Positions 48,296-59,005 of a stretch of DNA of 64,000 bases are shown one piece after another. Origin of the DNA: Druceiella hillmani. Lineage: Eukaryota; Arthropoda; Insecta; Lepidoptera; Hepialidae. The stretch covers positions 22,129,501-22,193,500 of the forward strand of contig JAYKKI010000005.1 in NCBI GenBank assembly GCA_039881145.1. Reading direction: 5' to 3'. The notes beneath the pieces are model-generated. The model had not been told where the DNA came from. It did no database searches and worked only from the letters and a program-made list of their open reading frames with translations. Each line of letters opens with the position of its first letter. Within the stretch, counting starts at the first letter, position 1. The position numbers were made by a program, and so were the translations under genes.

Positions 48296-50095
48296 TAAAA
48301 GATAAAGTTATTTATGGAAAAGGATATTTTACAATATAAAAATTAAACTACTATCGCGAAGCGTCACTTACTAACCTTAAGGCCTAAGGCCATTTTGAGA
48401 TCACTTTCATAAATTCTACTTTTTAATGAGTAATTATACTTTGTTAGCTTCTGGTACATGACATATTCACAATTTAGTGCTAAATGAATAAATAATGTAT
48501 TGTTGTTTATTAAAAAACTCCATTATAAATTCTACAAAACTATGGTATGTTTACCAACTTTTTTATAACTTTTTTCAAATCTCAATTTTTTTTTATGTCT
48601 GACGACGTTATACTACATAATGGTAAAGAATTTTCTACGAAATTCGGATACTTCCATCGACTCGATAAAAATAGGTTATCTTAATCTAAAGTACCTAACT
48701 AGTTAAGCCAATGAAATTCGCCGAATATCTTTCGACGGGAACGCTTGCATCATATCCCTTAAAATAGATCTTATCGGACTTGTATCGAAGAATGGTCATT
48801 CGTTTATCTATTATAAAAGATTAATCAAACCTTCTATACCTACGCAACTGCAAGGCAGTTCGATAAGGTGACGTATGCGTTTGCCGATAGGCACCAATAG
48901 GTATAACATGAAGTGACTTTGTGTGGCGAATGACAAAGCGAGCAAAGTAATGAATACTTGCGAATTAGGGATGTCAAATTAATGCGAAGAACATCGATGC
49001 TACTTTCTTAAGGAAATTATACTTACAGTCGAATATTTGTATGTTTTTGGTAAACCAGTTGTCCATTGTGACACTATATATTTTAATTGTCTTGTTTTAT
49101 ATTGTAAATTAGTTTTAATCATATTTTGTAAGAGAATGATGCTTCAATATAACTTCCAAAGATGAGCAAAATTCAAATCTTTTTAAATTTAATTCAATTT
49201 AATAATTATACTTAAATAACAACTACTTTTATTTATTATTATTCTAATAAGAAAGCAATTTTTTAAATATCCAATGGAATGTATATAACACAAATTCAGT
49301 TTTAAATAAAATACTTACCTTATCTGAGACAATTAAAAACTTTTAAGTATAAGTGATCATAGTTACAATAATGTTTCAATAATCATTTTCTCAAAACGAA
49401 TAATGTTAGTAACAATATAAAATGACGTGTTTATAAAAAAATTATGAAAATTATATTATAAAAAAATTATTTGCGTAGTTTCTTTGAGCGCTTACTTAAC
49501 GAAAATTAAAATAATTCTGGCCAAAATTATTTTAAATTAGGTCAATATTTTTTGTTACAGAATAATAGAGATAGGATTAGGTACACCAACTTAAAGGGTT
49601 TAATTGGTAGCAATAGTCGATGAATTGTTTACTATACTCCTTATTAGGGATCATTTTATTCCCCTTTGTAAATATTATTTTCTTTCGTATTTTATTACGT
49701 GCTCAAGTTTGTATCCAGAATGCGTCTCTGATTAAAAGAAATTGCTACGATATCCAGATAAAATTTTATGCTAAAGATAAATTTATAAAAGGAAATTATA
49801 GGAGTTCCTCATCGACGCCGTAAGTAGCAGCAGGTCTTAGCGAAGATATTAAAAATCGTTATTTTTTTTACATACGTGCAACTGATATACGTATCAAGAC
49901 TTTTTTATTTAAATTAAATTCTTCTGATAAAAAGATGAATCAAAAGAATAAGAAAAATTGTCAAAGGTGCATCGTAATTATACAAAAAAAAATGCTTTAT
50001 ATAATGGCCATTATGACTATTTCAATAAAATTTAAAAAAATCAATTTACTATTGCTAAATTGATTATTTAGTAACTAGTAACTTGATTTTTTTTC
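48296..50095. other. Intergenic, nothing recognised
   Basis: AT-rich. A GC-richer patch at 48840-48990 contains TTAGGGATGTCAA and may be a worn copy of the dispersed family. The 67-codon frame at 49620-49823 is unsupported. Confidence 0.5.
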
Positions 50096-50099
50096 ATCA

Positions 50100-50215
50100 T
50101 TTTGCCATCGATATCGACTGCAAAACGACATCCCTAAAATGCGGTAAATGCTGTGTCACGCCGACTTTTTCAGAGGCAACACTCTGTCTAGCAACAGCGC
50201 ATGCTGCTGCTCGTG
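50100..50215 (-). repeat. Dispersed GC-richer repeat family, copy 1
   Basis: On the minus strand: GCTAGACAGAGTGTTGCCTC, then TTTTAGGGATGTCG and GCAGTCGATATCGATGGC. It shares these phrases in order with copies at 52.3 and 54.4 kb. An overlapping 61-codon frame is incidental. Confidence 0.65.
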
Positions 50216-50923
50216 AATCATTTATCATTTTGCAAACGGTGATGTAAGTAGGTAATGAAACTAAATTGCTTGTTGTTAGCAATGCTATTTTCTAAGATGA
50301 GTTATCTCTACATATACAAAGTAGCAAGTCGCTTCCTGGACTAAAAATGTGTTTGACAGTAATTACATTCGCTGGCCGTGTTACTTGCATGTCAAACGAA
50401 GAAAATTGTCTAGGGGTGATACCAGGTACCAGTAAAACTGCCAATTTTTAGATTATGATGCAAAATGGCGCTAATATTATTTCGCTCTTTATTTATCTAT
50501 TTAAAATTTTAATAAAGCTCGATTTATTCAAAAAGTATTTGCGCTTAAAAAAGTAACTGCTTTTTTATTTCCTGAAAATTTACAATTTTACAGATACTAG
50601 TCATCATATGTAGATAAATTAAATATTTAATTGTTGTTAATGGAGACGGGCTTATTTTTTCACTAATTTATTACGATCCTTTCATCCTATATTTGGTTAC
50701 GTTTGGGCATCCTGAGGTAGAATTTTTGTCACACAGTGTTGTTATCGGACATCAGATAAGGCGTGGGCTTACCATTGCTGCTAAATTAAATATTTAGTTA
50801 GGACGTTTATCAGCCATTTACGCTTGTAAATTGTCGGTAATTTAATAATCTAAATAACAATAACGTAGGACTTACTTAAACTAACTAATTAGACTACTAT
50901 TAATATTTCCTATAAATTAAATC

Positions 50924-50987
50924 TGATATTGAATATTATGTATCTACTCACAATATCGACAATGTGACAACATAATATTCAATATTA
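50924..50987. other. 16-bp perfect inverted repeat with 28-nt loop
   Basis: ATATTGAATATTATGT (50926-50941) and ACATAATATTCAATAT (50970-50985), with partial pairing just outside. AT-rich, possibly a small MITE remnant or chance hairpin. Confidence 0.7.
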
Positions 50988-51064
50988 ATACTCGCTGGAT
51001 TTATTTTCCGCATAAAATTAAAACTTAAGCAAATAAAATGTTGATTGAATGTTGTTAATACTCC

Positions 51065-51905
51065 TCATTCTAAGTTTAAATAAAGTCACAATTTAGGAAA
51101 TATCATATTGATATATTTCTTATAGGCGAACACTGAATTATAGATAATTTCATTTTTATTTTATGTAAAGCAAAAAAACAAACATACGAAATATGTTATG
51201 AACACTAAACGCGAAATAAACTGTTATTGTTATATTTCTAATATTTATGCTAACATTTAGAAAATTTCAGCAGTTTAAATAAAGTCACAATTTAGGAAAT
51301 ATTGTATTGATATATTTATTATATTTCGTATGGGTGAACACTGAAATATAGATAATTTAATTTTTATTTTATGTAAAGCGAAAAAACAAACACATTCGAA
51401 ATATTTTATGAACACTAAACACGAAATAAGCTTTTATTCTAATATTTATGCTAACATTTAGAAAATTTCAGCAGTTTAAATAAAGTCACAATTTAGGAAA
51501 TATCGTATTGATATATTTAATATATTTCTTATAAGCGAACACTGAATTATAGATAATTTAATTTTTATTTTATGTCAAGCGAAAAAACAAACACATTCGA
51601 AATATTTTATGAACACTAAACACGAAATAAGCTTTTATTCTAATATTTATGCTAACATTTAGAAAATTTCAGCAGTTTAAATAAAGTCACAATTTAGGAA
51701 ATATCGTATTGATATATTTATTATATTTCGTATGGGTGAACACTGAATTATAGATAATTTCATTTTTATTTTATGTAAAGCGAAAAAACAAACACATTTG
51801 AAATATTTTATGAACACTAAACACGAAATAAGCTTTTATTCTAATATTTATGCTAACATTTAGAAAATTTCAGCAGTTTAAATAAAGTCACAATTTAGGA
51901 AATGA
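51065..51905. repeat. 200-bp tandem repeat, four copies plus a partial
   Basis: TAAAGTCACAATTTAGGAAA recurs at 51081, 51280, 51481, 51682 and 51882. Units are close to identical (ATTTATGCTAACATTTAGAA, AAATTTCAGCAGTTTAAA) apart from small indels, indicating recent amplification. Confidence 0.96.
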
Positions 51906-52314
51906 GTATATTCGAAATTAATGAAGTTTTATGAGTATATTCGAAAATGTGTTATGTCTAATAGAAAAGAGAACTTATCAGCTTATTAACGGTTAAACTT
52001 TAATCGGTTTGGACGATTATATTTATACATCACATACTTAGATATAGTTTGGAATCTAAAGCGCAAATAGTCATGTCCATAGATCATTTGTCGTGACCTC
52101 ATATGAACTTTAGAAGTACGACGTATATTTATGGGTTGTGCAGCTCATTTTAAAAGAGGTACATAAGTAGTACTAGCGAGATGACAAATGCAATAATGGA
52201 ATAGAATATATTATAACGGTTCCATTTGTATTATCGACATACGGGCTATAAGTTAGTTGTATCAATCTATTTCAGTGAAGCATTTATGCTCTTTATAGAT
52301 TAAAGCTGGAATAT
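51906..52314. other. Intergenic, nothing recognised
   Basis: AT-rich unique sequence. Confidence 0.55.
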
Positions 52315-52470
52315 CGGCTGCACATTAACATCCCTACAACTTGAATATCGCAACTTTCACATTCGTCATCTATATCGTTTTCATCTGGACATCTTTACGG
52401 TCTGGTGAACGCGGTATTGCGTCGACATTCAGAGGCAACACGCTGTCTGGCAACGGCGTGCGCTCGACGC
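52315..52470 (-). repeat. Dispersed GC-richer repeat family, copy 2
   Basis: On the minus strand: GCCAGACAGCGTGTTGCCTC, then TTGTAGGGATGTTA and GCAGCCGATATTCCAG. It is longer than copy 1, with about 60 bp of extra sequence in the middle. Confidence 0.65.
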
Positions 52471-53026
52471 TTGTGTAGTGTACTTACCTACTAAAAATAG
52501 TATATGTAATTATAACTATTAGTCAGACCTCGATTAATATGAGTTTTTTTTATTTGAATATGAATGGACGGTGTGCTATTGAGTGCATTCATTTTTAACA
52601 AATTTTCTCACTTATTTTCTTCATTAAAAATTTATTTCTCGGTAGTTGTTAGAGGCATAGCAACAGGCATAAAAGCTATTACGTTACACTTCAGTAATTT
52701 TGTTTGTAAAACAAAAGCTCAATTAATGTGATATCGTATTAAATGCAGTAATTAATAAATGTAATATCGTATTAAATGTAGTAATAAATGAGTAATTAAT
52801 AAATAACGTAACGTAATAGACAAAACGAGTGTGCTTTAGACCACACGACTGACGTAAAACTTCGAATTCACAAAATATGAACTTTAAAATGAATTTACAA
52901 TTTTATTCACTTTAAACGTAGAATATTTAATGTATTGAACAAAATAATAATTTATAAAATTGTTCACGAACGAAATGAAATTACAAAATAATCAAAAAAT
53001 CACCGTTCGCGTAACGCTAGCAAACT

Positions 53027-53028
<2 letters not shown>
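52471..53028. other. Intergenic with a small duplication
   Basis: AATATCGTATTAAATG.AGTAAT occurs twice at 52733-52790. No gene. Confidence 0.55.

Positions 53029-53090
<62 letters not shown>
53029..53090. repeat. (AT)n microsatellite
   Basis: About 62 bp of AT repeat. Confidence 0.95.
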
Positions 53091-53091
<1 letters not shown>

Positions 53092-53096
53092 CATGC

Positions 53097-53283
53097 ACTG
53101 GCTATGAGAGGACGAGAGAAAGAAAATGTGCGCGCGCACTGCTCTCTCTTGCTCCTACAGTGCGATACAGACAATAGGTTTTGCACTGTCTTAGATATAC
53201 GAAACATAACTGGCTATGAGAGAAAGAGAGAAAGAGAGAAAGAAAATGTGTGCTCGCACCTCTCTCTCTTGTCCCTACAGTAA
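53097..53283. repeat. 111-bp duplication rich in GAGA/TCTC, next to a GC-richer tract
   Basis: CTGGCTATGAGAG..GAGAAAG, AAAATGTG and CACTGCTCTCTCTTG-like sequence occur twice (from 53099 and 53210). Each ends CCTACAGT. GC-richer sequence continues to about 53420 (ACTTTTCGTAACGCTGTCGT). GAGA-factor-like sites are abundant, but a transposon end is equally likely. The 107-codon frame across it is repeat-driven. Confidence 0.75.
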
Positions 53284-53429
53284 TATACGAAAAGTAACTC
53301 TCTCTCTTTCTGTCTTCACTAACTTATATCTCCCTCTCAACTTCCGTTCGCCTCGTCCGATACACTTTTCGTAACGCTGTCGTCACGCATTCACCAGCTT
53401 ACTCCCAAGTCAAGCGTGCGTAAAGAAGT

Positions 53430-54435
53430 TTTATTTAAAAAATAAACAACATATCATATCTTAAAGAATTCTTTGTTATACTAGTCACAGTTAAGATAAA
53501 TATAATGTCAATAAGATTACGTAAATAAATTCATTTTAGACTTAACAATTGGATATGCTTAACATTTTCACAATCTATGTGCTTTTAATATAATCGATTT
53601 CCATCATGCGATGTCCACCATCTATATACAATTTTTGAATTTCATCGGTAAATACCTCAGTTATAAAATCGCAAATATATTTAACTTGTGTATTGAATAA
53701 CCCAACAGACCTTCATGTGTTCAAACCTAGAAGCTGCCTTTTACACAAACGAGCAACAAACAAACTAAGAGTACGAAATATTATATACACATTTTACTAC
53801 TGACTAATTAATAATGCGTACTGCTTCGATTCTATAAATATATTTGTGATACAAAATTGCGACTTTGAGAAAAACGCTTCAAAATATATGTGGTTATGCA
53901 TTTAAAATTTATTTCTCGGATGCTTAAATTTTATTTCTCGTTTATTGGGTGTAATATGGACCTAAGTTTATGTGATAATAACCATTTGTAAATTATTAGC
54001 GCTCAACCATGATTACATATTTACAGTTAACACCACAAGCCACTATATTGCGTTCGTACGTCTACGGAGAAGGTTATCAAACCAAAGCTATGACCAACAT
54101 AAGCTCGATAGTGTATCTAATTTACAATCGAATGTCAGTCGAGGTCTGACTTGTAATTAAACAGAGGTTCCGGCTAGTAATTACCGAAATTAATTTATAT
54201 TATATGCCGTACTCATACGTGTGTTCTAGTCAAATATACTTTATTACTTGGCATAAAAAAATAAATATGATTAATAACTAGGCTAAATTAACGTTCCTGT
54301 TACATATGACGGTCTGAAGGTCAAACAAGAAGCGGTGGTAGGCAAATGTTGACTCGGTGTTCATGTTTAAAGAAGGATAAAAATAATAAGATAGGTTAAA
54401 CTATATATTATTTCTATATAGTTTCGTCTATTTAA
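53430..54435. other. Intergenic, nothing recognised
   Basis: AT-rich unique sequence. Confidence 0.55.
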
Positions 54436-54439
54436 AAAA

Positions 54440-54645
54440 AGAACTGAAATATCGAGTGTATATCGCCATCCCTACTACAAGCCGATAATTGCGGCCGCAT
54501 TCGGACCTTGGTAGGTGACACTCTGTCTGGCCGCGGCTTACACTTGCCGGTCGCGGCCGGTGTGAGCAATATCTGGGCCAATTTCATCACCGCATCCCTA
54601 ATCGTAGCGTTATCGCTCACTTCGAATGGCCGAGTACGTAATGCT
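54440..54645 (-). repeat. Dispersed GC-richer repeat family, copy 3, with an open coding-like frame
   Basis: On the minus strand it carries GCCAGACAGAGTGTCACC, then TAGTAGGGATGGCG and CGATATTTCAG, like the copies at 50.1 and 52.3 kb. It also shows a TATCTTTCAG acceptor-like site (about 54643) followed by a frame reading LRTRPFEVSDNATIRDAVMK... and ending at 54432. The CATCCCTA phrase occurs at both ends. I favour a repeat; a real exon cannot be excluded. Confidence 0.5.
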
Positions 54646-55134
54646 GAAAGATAATGGATTATTGTAATGTATTTCGTGTCGATATTTCAATAAACGCGCT
54701 GCGAAATGAACACGATTGCGTGACATCGACTTTTTTACGATTATACCGTCTTCGAAATTTAATTTTTTTTTTAATTTTGTGTGATTTGACTTAATGGTGT
54801 AGTTGTTAGTTATGTGCACGTATTTATTCACGTATATGTATATTTTACACCGATTTAAATATTGAGATATTATAGTAACATATTTTAATATGGAAATAAG
54901 ATTAAGAAAATAATAAAAATTTTGAGGAAATGGGAAGTATTCCGTTTTATTGGTAATTTTTAAATTATTACAAATGAAAATGTTGGAATATGGATCCTTC
55001 ATTATAAACCGAAAACGAATTTTGCTTATTTGGACTGCATAATAATTTGGTATCGACATTTTACTAGCGGTATTTTTTATTAATTGAAATACGATTGTGA
55101 TTAAACGGCAAATAATTAGCAAAGTAAACGCCAA
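54610..55134 (-). CDS. Longest ORF of the window (174 codons), unidentified and doubtful
   Basis: The translation (MAFTLLIICRLITIVFQLIK...) starts hydrophobic, then is Ile/Asn/Lys/Tyr-rich as expected from A-rich DNA. The last 45 residues run into the GC-richer repeat copy. No domain, no family resemblance and no repeated codon-third-position pattern that I can see. Its length is unusual for such AT-rich sequence, which is the only reason to list it. Confidence 0.12.
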   Translation of the reverse strand: MAFTLLIICRLITIVFQLIKNTASKMSIPNYYAVQISKIRFRFIMKDPYSNIFICNNLKITNKTEYFPFPQNFYYFLNLISILKYVTIISQYLNRCKIYIYVNKYVHITNNYTIKSNHTKLKKKLNFEDGIIVKKSMSRNRVHFAARLLKYRHEIHYNNPLSFSITYSAIRSER

Positions 55135-56885
55135 ATCGATATTTCAAAACTAAAGTAATTAACAAAATTAAAACTTATGCATATCTAATTGTGTTCAGAA
55201 AAGTTTAATTGAATAAAAATAAATAAAACAAATTGTATGCAGTCGAAAATTCGAATTAAATAATTGGAAACGAGCTTTATAATGTATTTATCATAAAAAT
55301 GCATGTCAACTGTACTACTAGTTTTGTGCATCGAGCAGCGTACAATTATATTTACCAATTAAGGTAAATATAACGATACATGCCACATTAAAATCCAGCA
55401 AGCCGTGGGATATATATATATATACATACTTGTACTATGGAGATTGACTCATAAAAACATAGCCCTCCTTTGGTTCCGCACAGGTAAAAAAATAGTGAAC
55501 TTCATTGAATTGTTGTAATTAACATAGCTCAAATGAATTTCCTGTAAGTAATTATCAGTATCCGCCTTATTTTGAACATGTACCTATTATCTTTTTATGT
55601 CAAATGTCGAACATGGAACCCTTATAGATCCGTCTCGTTCTTCCCTCTCTTCTAGACTGTCACACCCCTGTATTATCAATAGCTTTAGACATATGTTCAT
55701 AAAAATTTTCAAGCAAATCCTTCACAAGAAGACCTCAGCTAAAATAAAGTAAAACTTTAAAATAATTATTTTGAATGTACCTACATTTACATGTAAAGTA
55801 GTTTCGAATTGTATCGCATGTCCTATCAAGTAGAGTACCACTACATAGGTCTTTCAAAGTTATCTTAAAGCTCTAATTATCATTATTCATTTTTAAGCTC
55901 CATTTGCGAAGCATTAAGCTTTAAAGTGACGTGAAATAGATTTGGAAAATATGAGCCATTCTAGATACTATCATGTCTTGCATCAATTACCTGTTAACTT
56001 GCATTAACAATTTTGAGAGATGTAGATAACTACGAAACCCTAAATCATGCATTTGGTTGGTTTATTTATTTATTTGAAATTTTCTCATATTTCACTCCAA
56101 AAATAATAATTTTTCACGGAGTTTCGCCTTAAGACACTGTCTTTCTGAACATATATACACTTAGTAATAATAAATATTCCAGAAACTTTGTTTCGAAGAG
56201 TTAAACAAAGTATAAACGCTGTGATAATTTTGCAGTTCAAGTACAGACAGAACGGGTTCGTTGAAATTACTTGAAAGCAATTATTGCGCAATGAGTTAAC
56301 ATTTAATATGCGTATGTTTGAATATACATATATGACGTTCGATATACATTGACCTTCATCACTGACCCGTACAACAAACAGTTGATACGTTCTTGGTGCA
56401 ACAATGTATAACTCGCACAAGAAAGTGACATCATAAAAATCACTGGAATTTATGGGCAACCGACGATGGGTGACAATTATTTATTGCTACGATAAGTTTT
56501 GTAGAATTAAAAAGATCAGTAAATAATTTATAATGGGTGGGCTTAAGACCACACAGTAGAAGTAAAAACTTGGCGACCAATATAATCGTGCCGTGCATGT
56601 GGCAAATTTTCAGAAGAAAATTGAAACACAAATAAAATTAATAAAATTACCAATATCATAATAATTATTAATTAATATATTCATTCATACAAATATGCCA
56701 TCATACAATATAATTAATTTATACGCTATGCAAATGCATATAAAATGCATTACATAATAAATAAATATATTTGTTTAAAAAGAAAAATGTGCATCTTTAT
56801 TTTAAACTCGGACTTTAATATTCCTAGTATTTCCCGAGTACGGGAAAAAGGACTTTTAAGTGAATTGTCTTAGTAAATAATATTT
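55135..56885. other. Intergenic, with a short hairpin at 55346-55373
   Basis: TTATATTTACC and GGTAAATATAA form an 11-bp hairpin. A short (TA)n run lies at 55411-55427. Frames at 56085-56631 on the minus strand have no recognisable domains. Confidence 0.5.
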
Positions 56886-56909
56886 TTGTAAAAAAAAAAA
56901 GACATAAAA

Positions 56910-57200
56910 AGAAACTAGAGTAGTGGGATTCGAACGCAGACCGGCAAAAACCCTATTTTTTTCCATTAAATAAATATATATATGCTTTTAAAACACTTTC
57001 AAGTAAGTAAGACTTAAAATTAAGTAATGTAATAAAAAAGTAGTTTTGATTTGATAAATTAAAATCAATAAAGAAATATTATTTCCAAAAATTAAAGAAG
57101 AAAAAACCCAATTATCGAGATTCGAACTCAAGACTTCGTCGCGTTCTGTACGTAATACAGTACTTTAATGCAATGCCAATGACTCACTGGACAAAGTGAA
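56910..57200 (-). mobile_element. tRNA-derived SINE pieces (two box B sites)
   Basis: On the minus strand, GTGAGTCATTGGCATTGC (about 57187-57170) is box A-like and GAGTTCGAATCTCG (about 57131-57118) is a good box B, at tRNA-like spacing. A second box B, CGTTCGAATCCCAC (about 56944-56931), lies about 185 bp further along without an obvious box A. T-rich tracts separate them. Probably two worn or nested SINE copies. Confidence 0.6.
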
Positions 57201-57239
57201 GAAATAAAAATGTACTTACTAACTCGGCTTTTCTGATTC

Positions 57240-57320
57240 GGTTGCATTCGGCCTAGCGCCGAGTATACTCGAAGTCGAACCGTTCGGCCATACTCGGGCT
57301 TTTGTCGAGTATACCCGAAG
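57240..57320. repeat. GC-richer cluster of CGAGTATACYCG palindromes
   Basis: CGAGTATACTCG (57260-57271) is a perfect palindrome. CGAGTATACCCG follows at 57306-57317, and an inverted CCATACTCGGG lies between them. A looser copy CGAGCATACCCG occurs at about 57552. Frames across the block on the minus strand are incidental. Confidence 0.6.
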
Positions 57321-57885
57321 TGCATCATGTTTGGCGTGATGTGAAATCGCAATTTTTTTCCTGTCAAAAATTGTTTGATAAGGTAAGCCAGAAGAAGTTC
57401 TCATTTTAAAGATTCAACAAAAAGTTTACAAAAGTGAAAATAAAAGAGAAATAGAAGATTGGCAAAAAAATATTACATTTCCGCGGTCCATGTGCATGAA
57501 GTCGCGTGCAAAAGTTAGCAGATAACATATTTTGACACATTTTGTATGCCCCGAGCATACCCGTCTATATAAATGATAAACATGTAAAAACCAAATATAG
57601 AACCCAAAAGTTGTTTTCTCTTAATGATCGTAAGTAATTTCCTTAAAAGCAAAGTCTAAACTTGGTGAAAACCTTGCGTGTTCGGGCGAAAATTATTAGA
57701 ATGTAAAATAATAACAATTGTACTCATTTTTGTAAACGGCCCTGGCAACAAACGAATTTCGATACCTGATCTAACATTTAGGTACGTACAGTAACACGAC
57801 AAACATATTATATTCAGTTAATCAGTGTACATAGCCATGTTTCGTTATCGTGTTTATATGAAGTGCATTTACAGAACGAGTGGCG
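57321..57885. other. Intergenic, nothing recognised
   Basis: AT-rich unique sequence apart from CCCGAGCATACCCG near 57550. Confidence 0.55.
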
Positions 57886-57888
57886 TCG

Positions 57889-57963
57889 ATCAGTTGCTAA
57901 GCGAGCTCGGCGGCGCACGTGACCCGCCCAGTTTGCTCAAGTTATTGCCGTCCCAGCGATAAG
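57889..57963 (+). other. GC-rich island, possible exon or conserved regulatory element
   Basis: After an acceptor-like GTGCATTTACAG, the sequence reads in one frame TSGVDQLLSELGGARDPPSL and LKLLPSQR before TAA. It also contains the E-box GCACGTGAC and a GATAAGAG site. The translation looks protein-like, but there is no recognisable family and no partner exon. TATATAAG follows at about 58052. Confidence 0.25.
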
Positions 57964-58815
57964 AGATTAATATCGTTTTAGGGTATTTTCAGCATGTCGT
58001 TGCTTATTGGTTTGTTAATGATGAGTGTGGGAATGGTGCGTATAAGGGCGAGTATATAAGAGATGTGGTTCATCATTGGCTGATTTTGGGGAAAGTCTTT
58101 ACATAATATTTTTTGACCTCAAGTTTGGATGGAACAAAAAAGTTTTTCGAATGAGATCCTATTAATAGTAGATTCGATTTTAGGTTCCAATAAACATTTT
58201 AAGTCTTTATAAGAACGATCCAAAATAGAATTTAAACCTTTGTTAAAAATTAATTACACAAATAAAAAAGGTCCAAATTTGAAAAAAAAATTAAATTGGT
58301 TATATTGCAACATATGGCTAATTAACAAAAACTCATTTTGTTATTCAATAAATTAGTTTCTAAATTGGGTTATGAATAGAGACTTTGAACTTGGGCACAA
58401 TGACTAAATAGATAAGCTTCTCTAAAGGTTAAAAAACAAGCACTTATAAATTTGATTTATATAAATATAACATAAAAATTCACCCTTAGGCGGACAATAT
58501 GCATTATATTATTAATGTAATCCTTGTCATTTATCTGTCTAAATTTTATTAGTAGACCAAATTAAGATTAGATACTTTCCAGAAGAAAACAATGCCCGAG
58601 ACTTAGGGAGTACTTATTTAAGCAGTATTAAATTAAGTATATATTCGTTTCCTTAATAATATTGGATAAAATTATTTCATAAAAATTTTCCCACGTAAAT
58701 TGTCAAACATAATTAAAAAAGTTTCTAAAATGCGTTAAAATGAATAATGTCCTCATACGTTTATCAGCCTACCACCATGGCATTCTATGTAGCAACATGT
58801 CCAAATATTTTCGTT
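57964..58815. other. Intergenic, nothing recognised
   Basis: AT-rich unique sequence. Confidence 0.5.
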
Positions 58816-58817
58816 TC

Positions 58818-59005
58818 TCGACAGGCTTGCGGTGAGTGACGTGACCTCCAATTAAGGGAGTCGAGGAGGGCTCACGATAACAATTTCAGAGTCGGCACAA
58901 TGGGACTTGGAGACTTCTACGAGTCTCTGTTTATGCATCCCCGCTCGGCGGACAGGCAGGCATAATGTACACCTGACAAGCGAAGTACGTCGCTACGTGT
59001 TTTGT
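58818..59005. other. GC-richer island, possible regulatory element; includes a 21-codon frame
   Basis: The island contains GTGAGTGACGTGACC and an acceptor-like CAATTTCAG followed by CACAATGG. From that ATG (58899) a short plus frame reads MGLGDFYESLFMHPRSADRQ and then one Ala before TAA. The minus strand is also open. Compositionally distinct from the flanks; role unknown. Confidence 0.3.
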
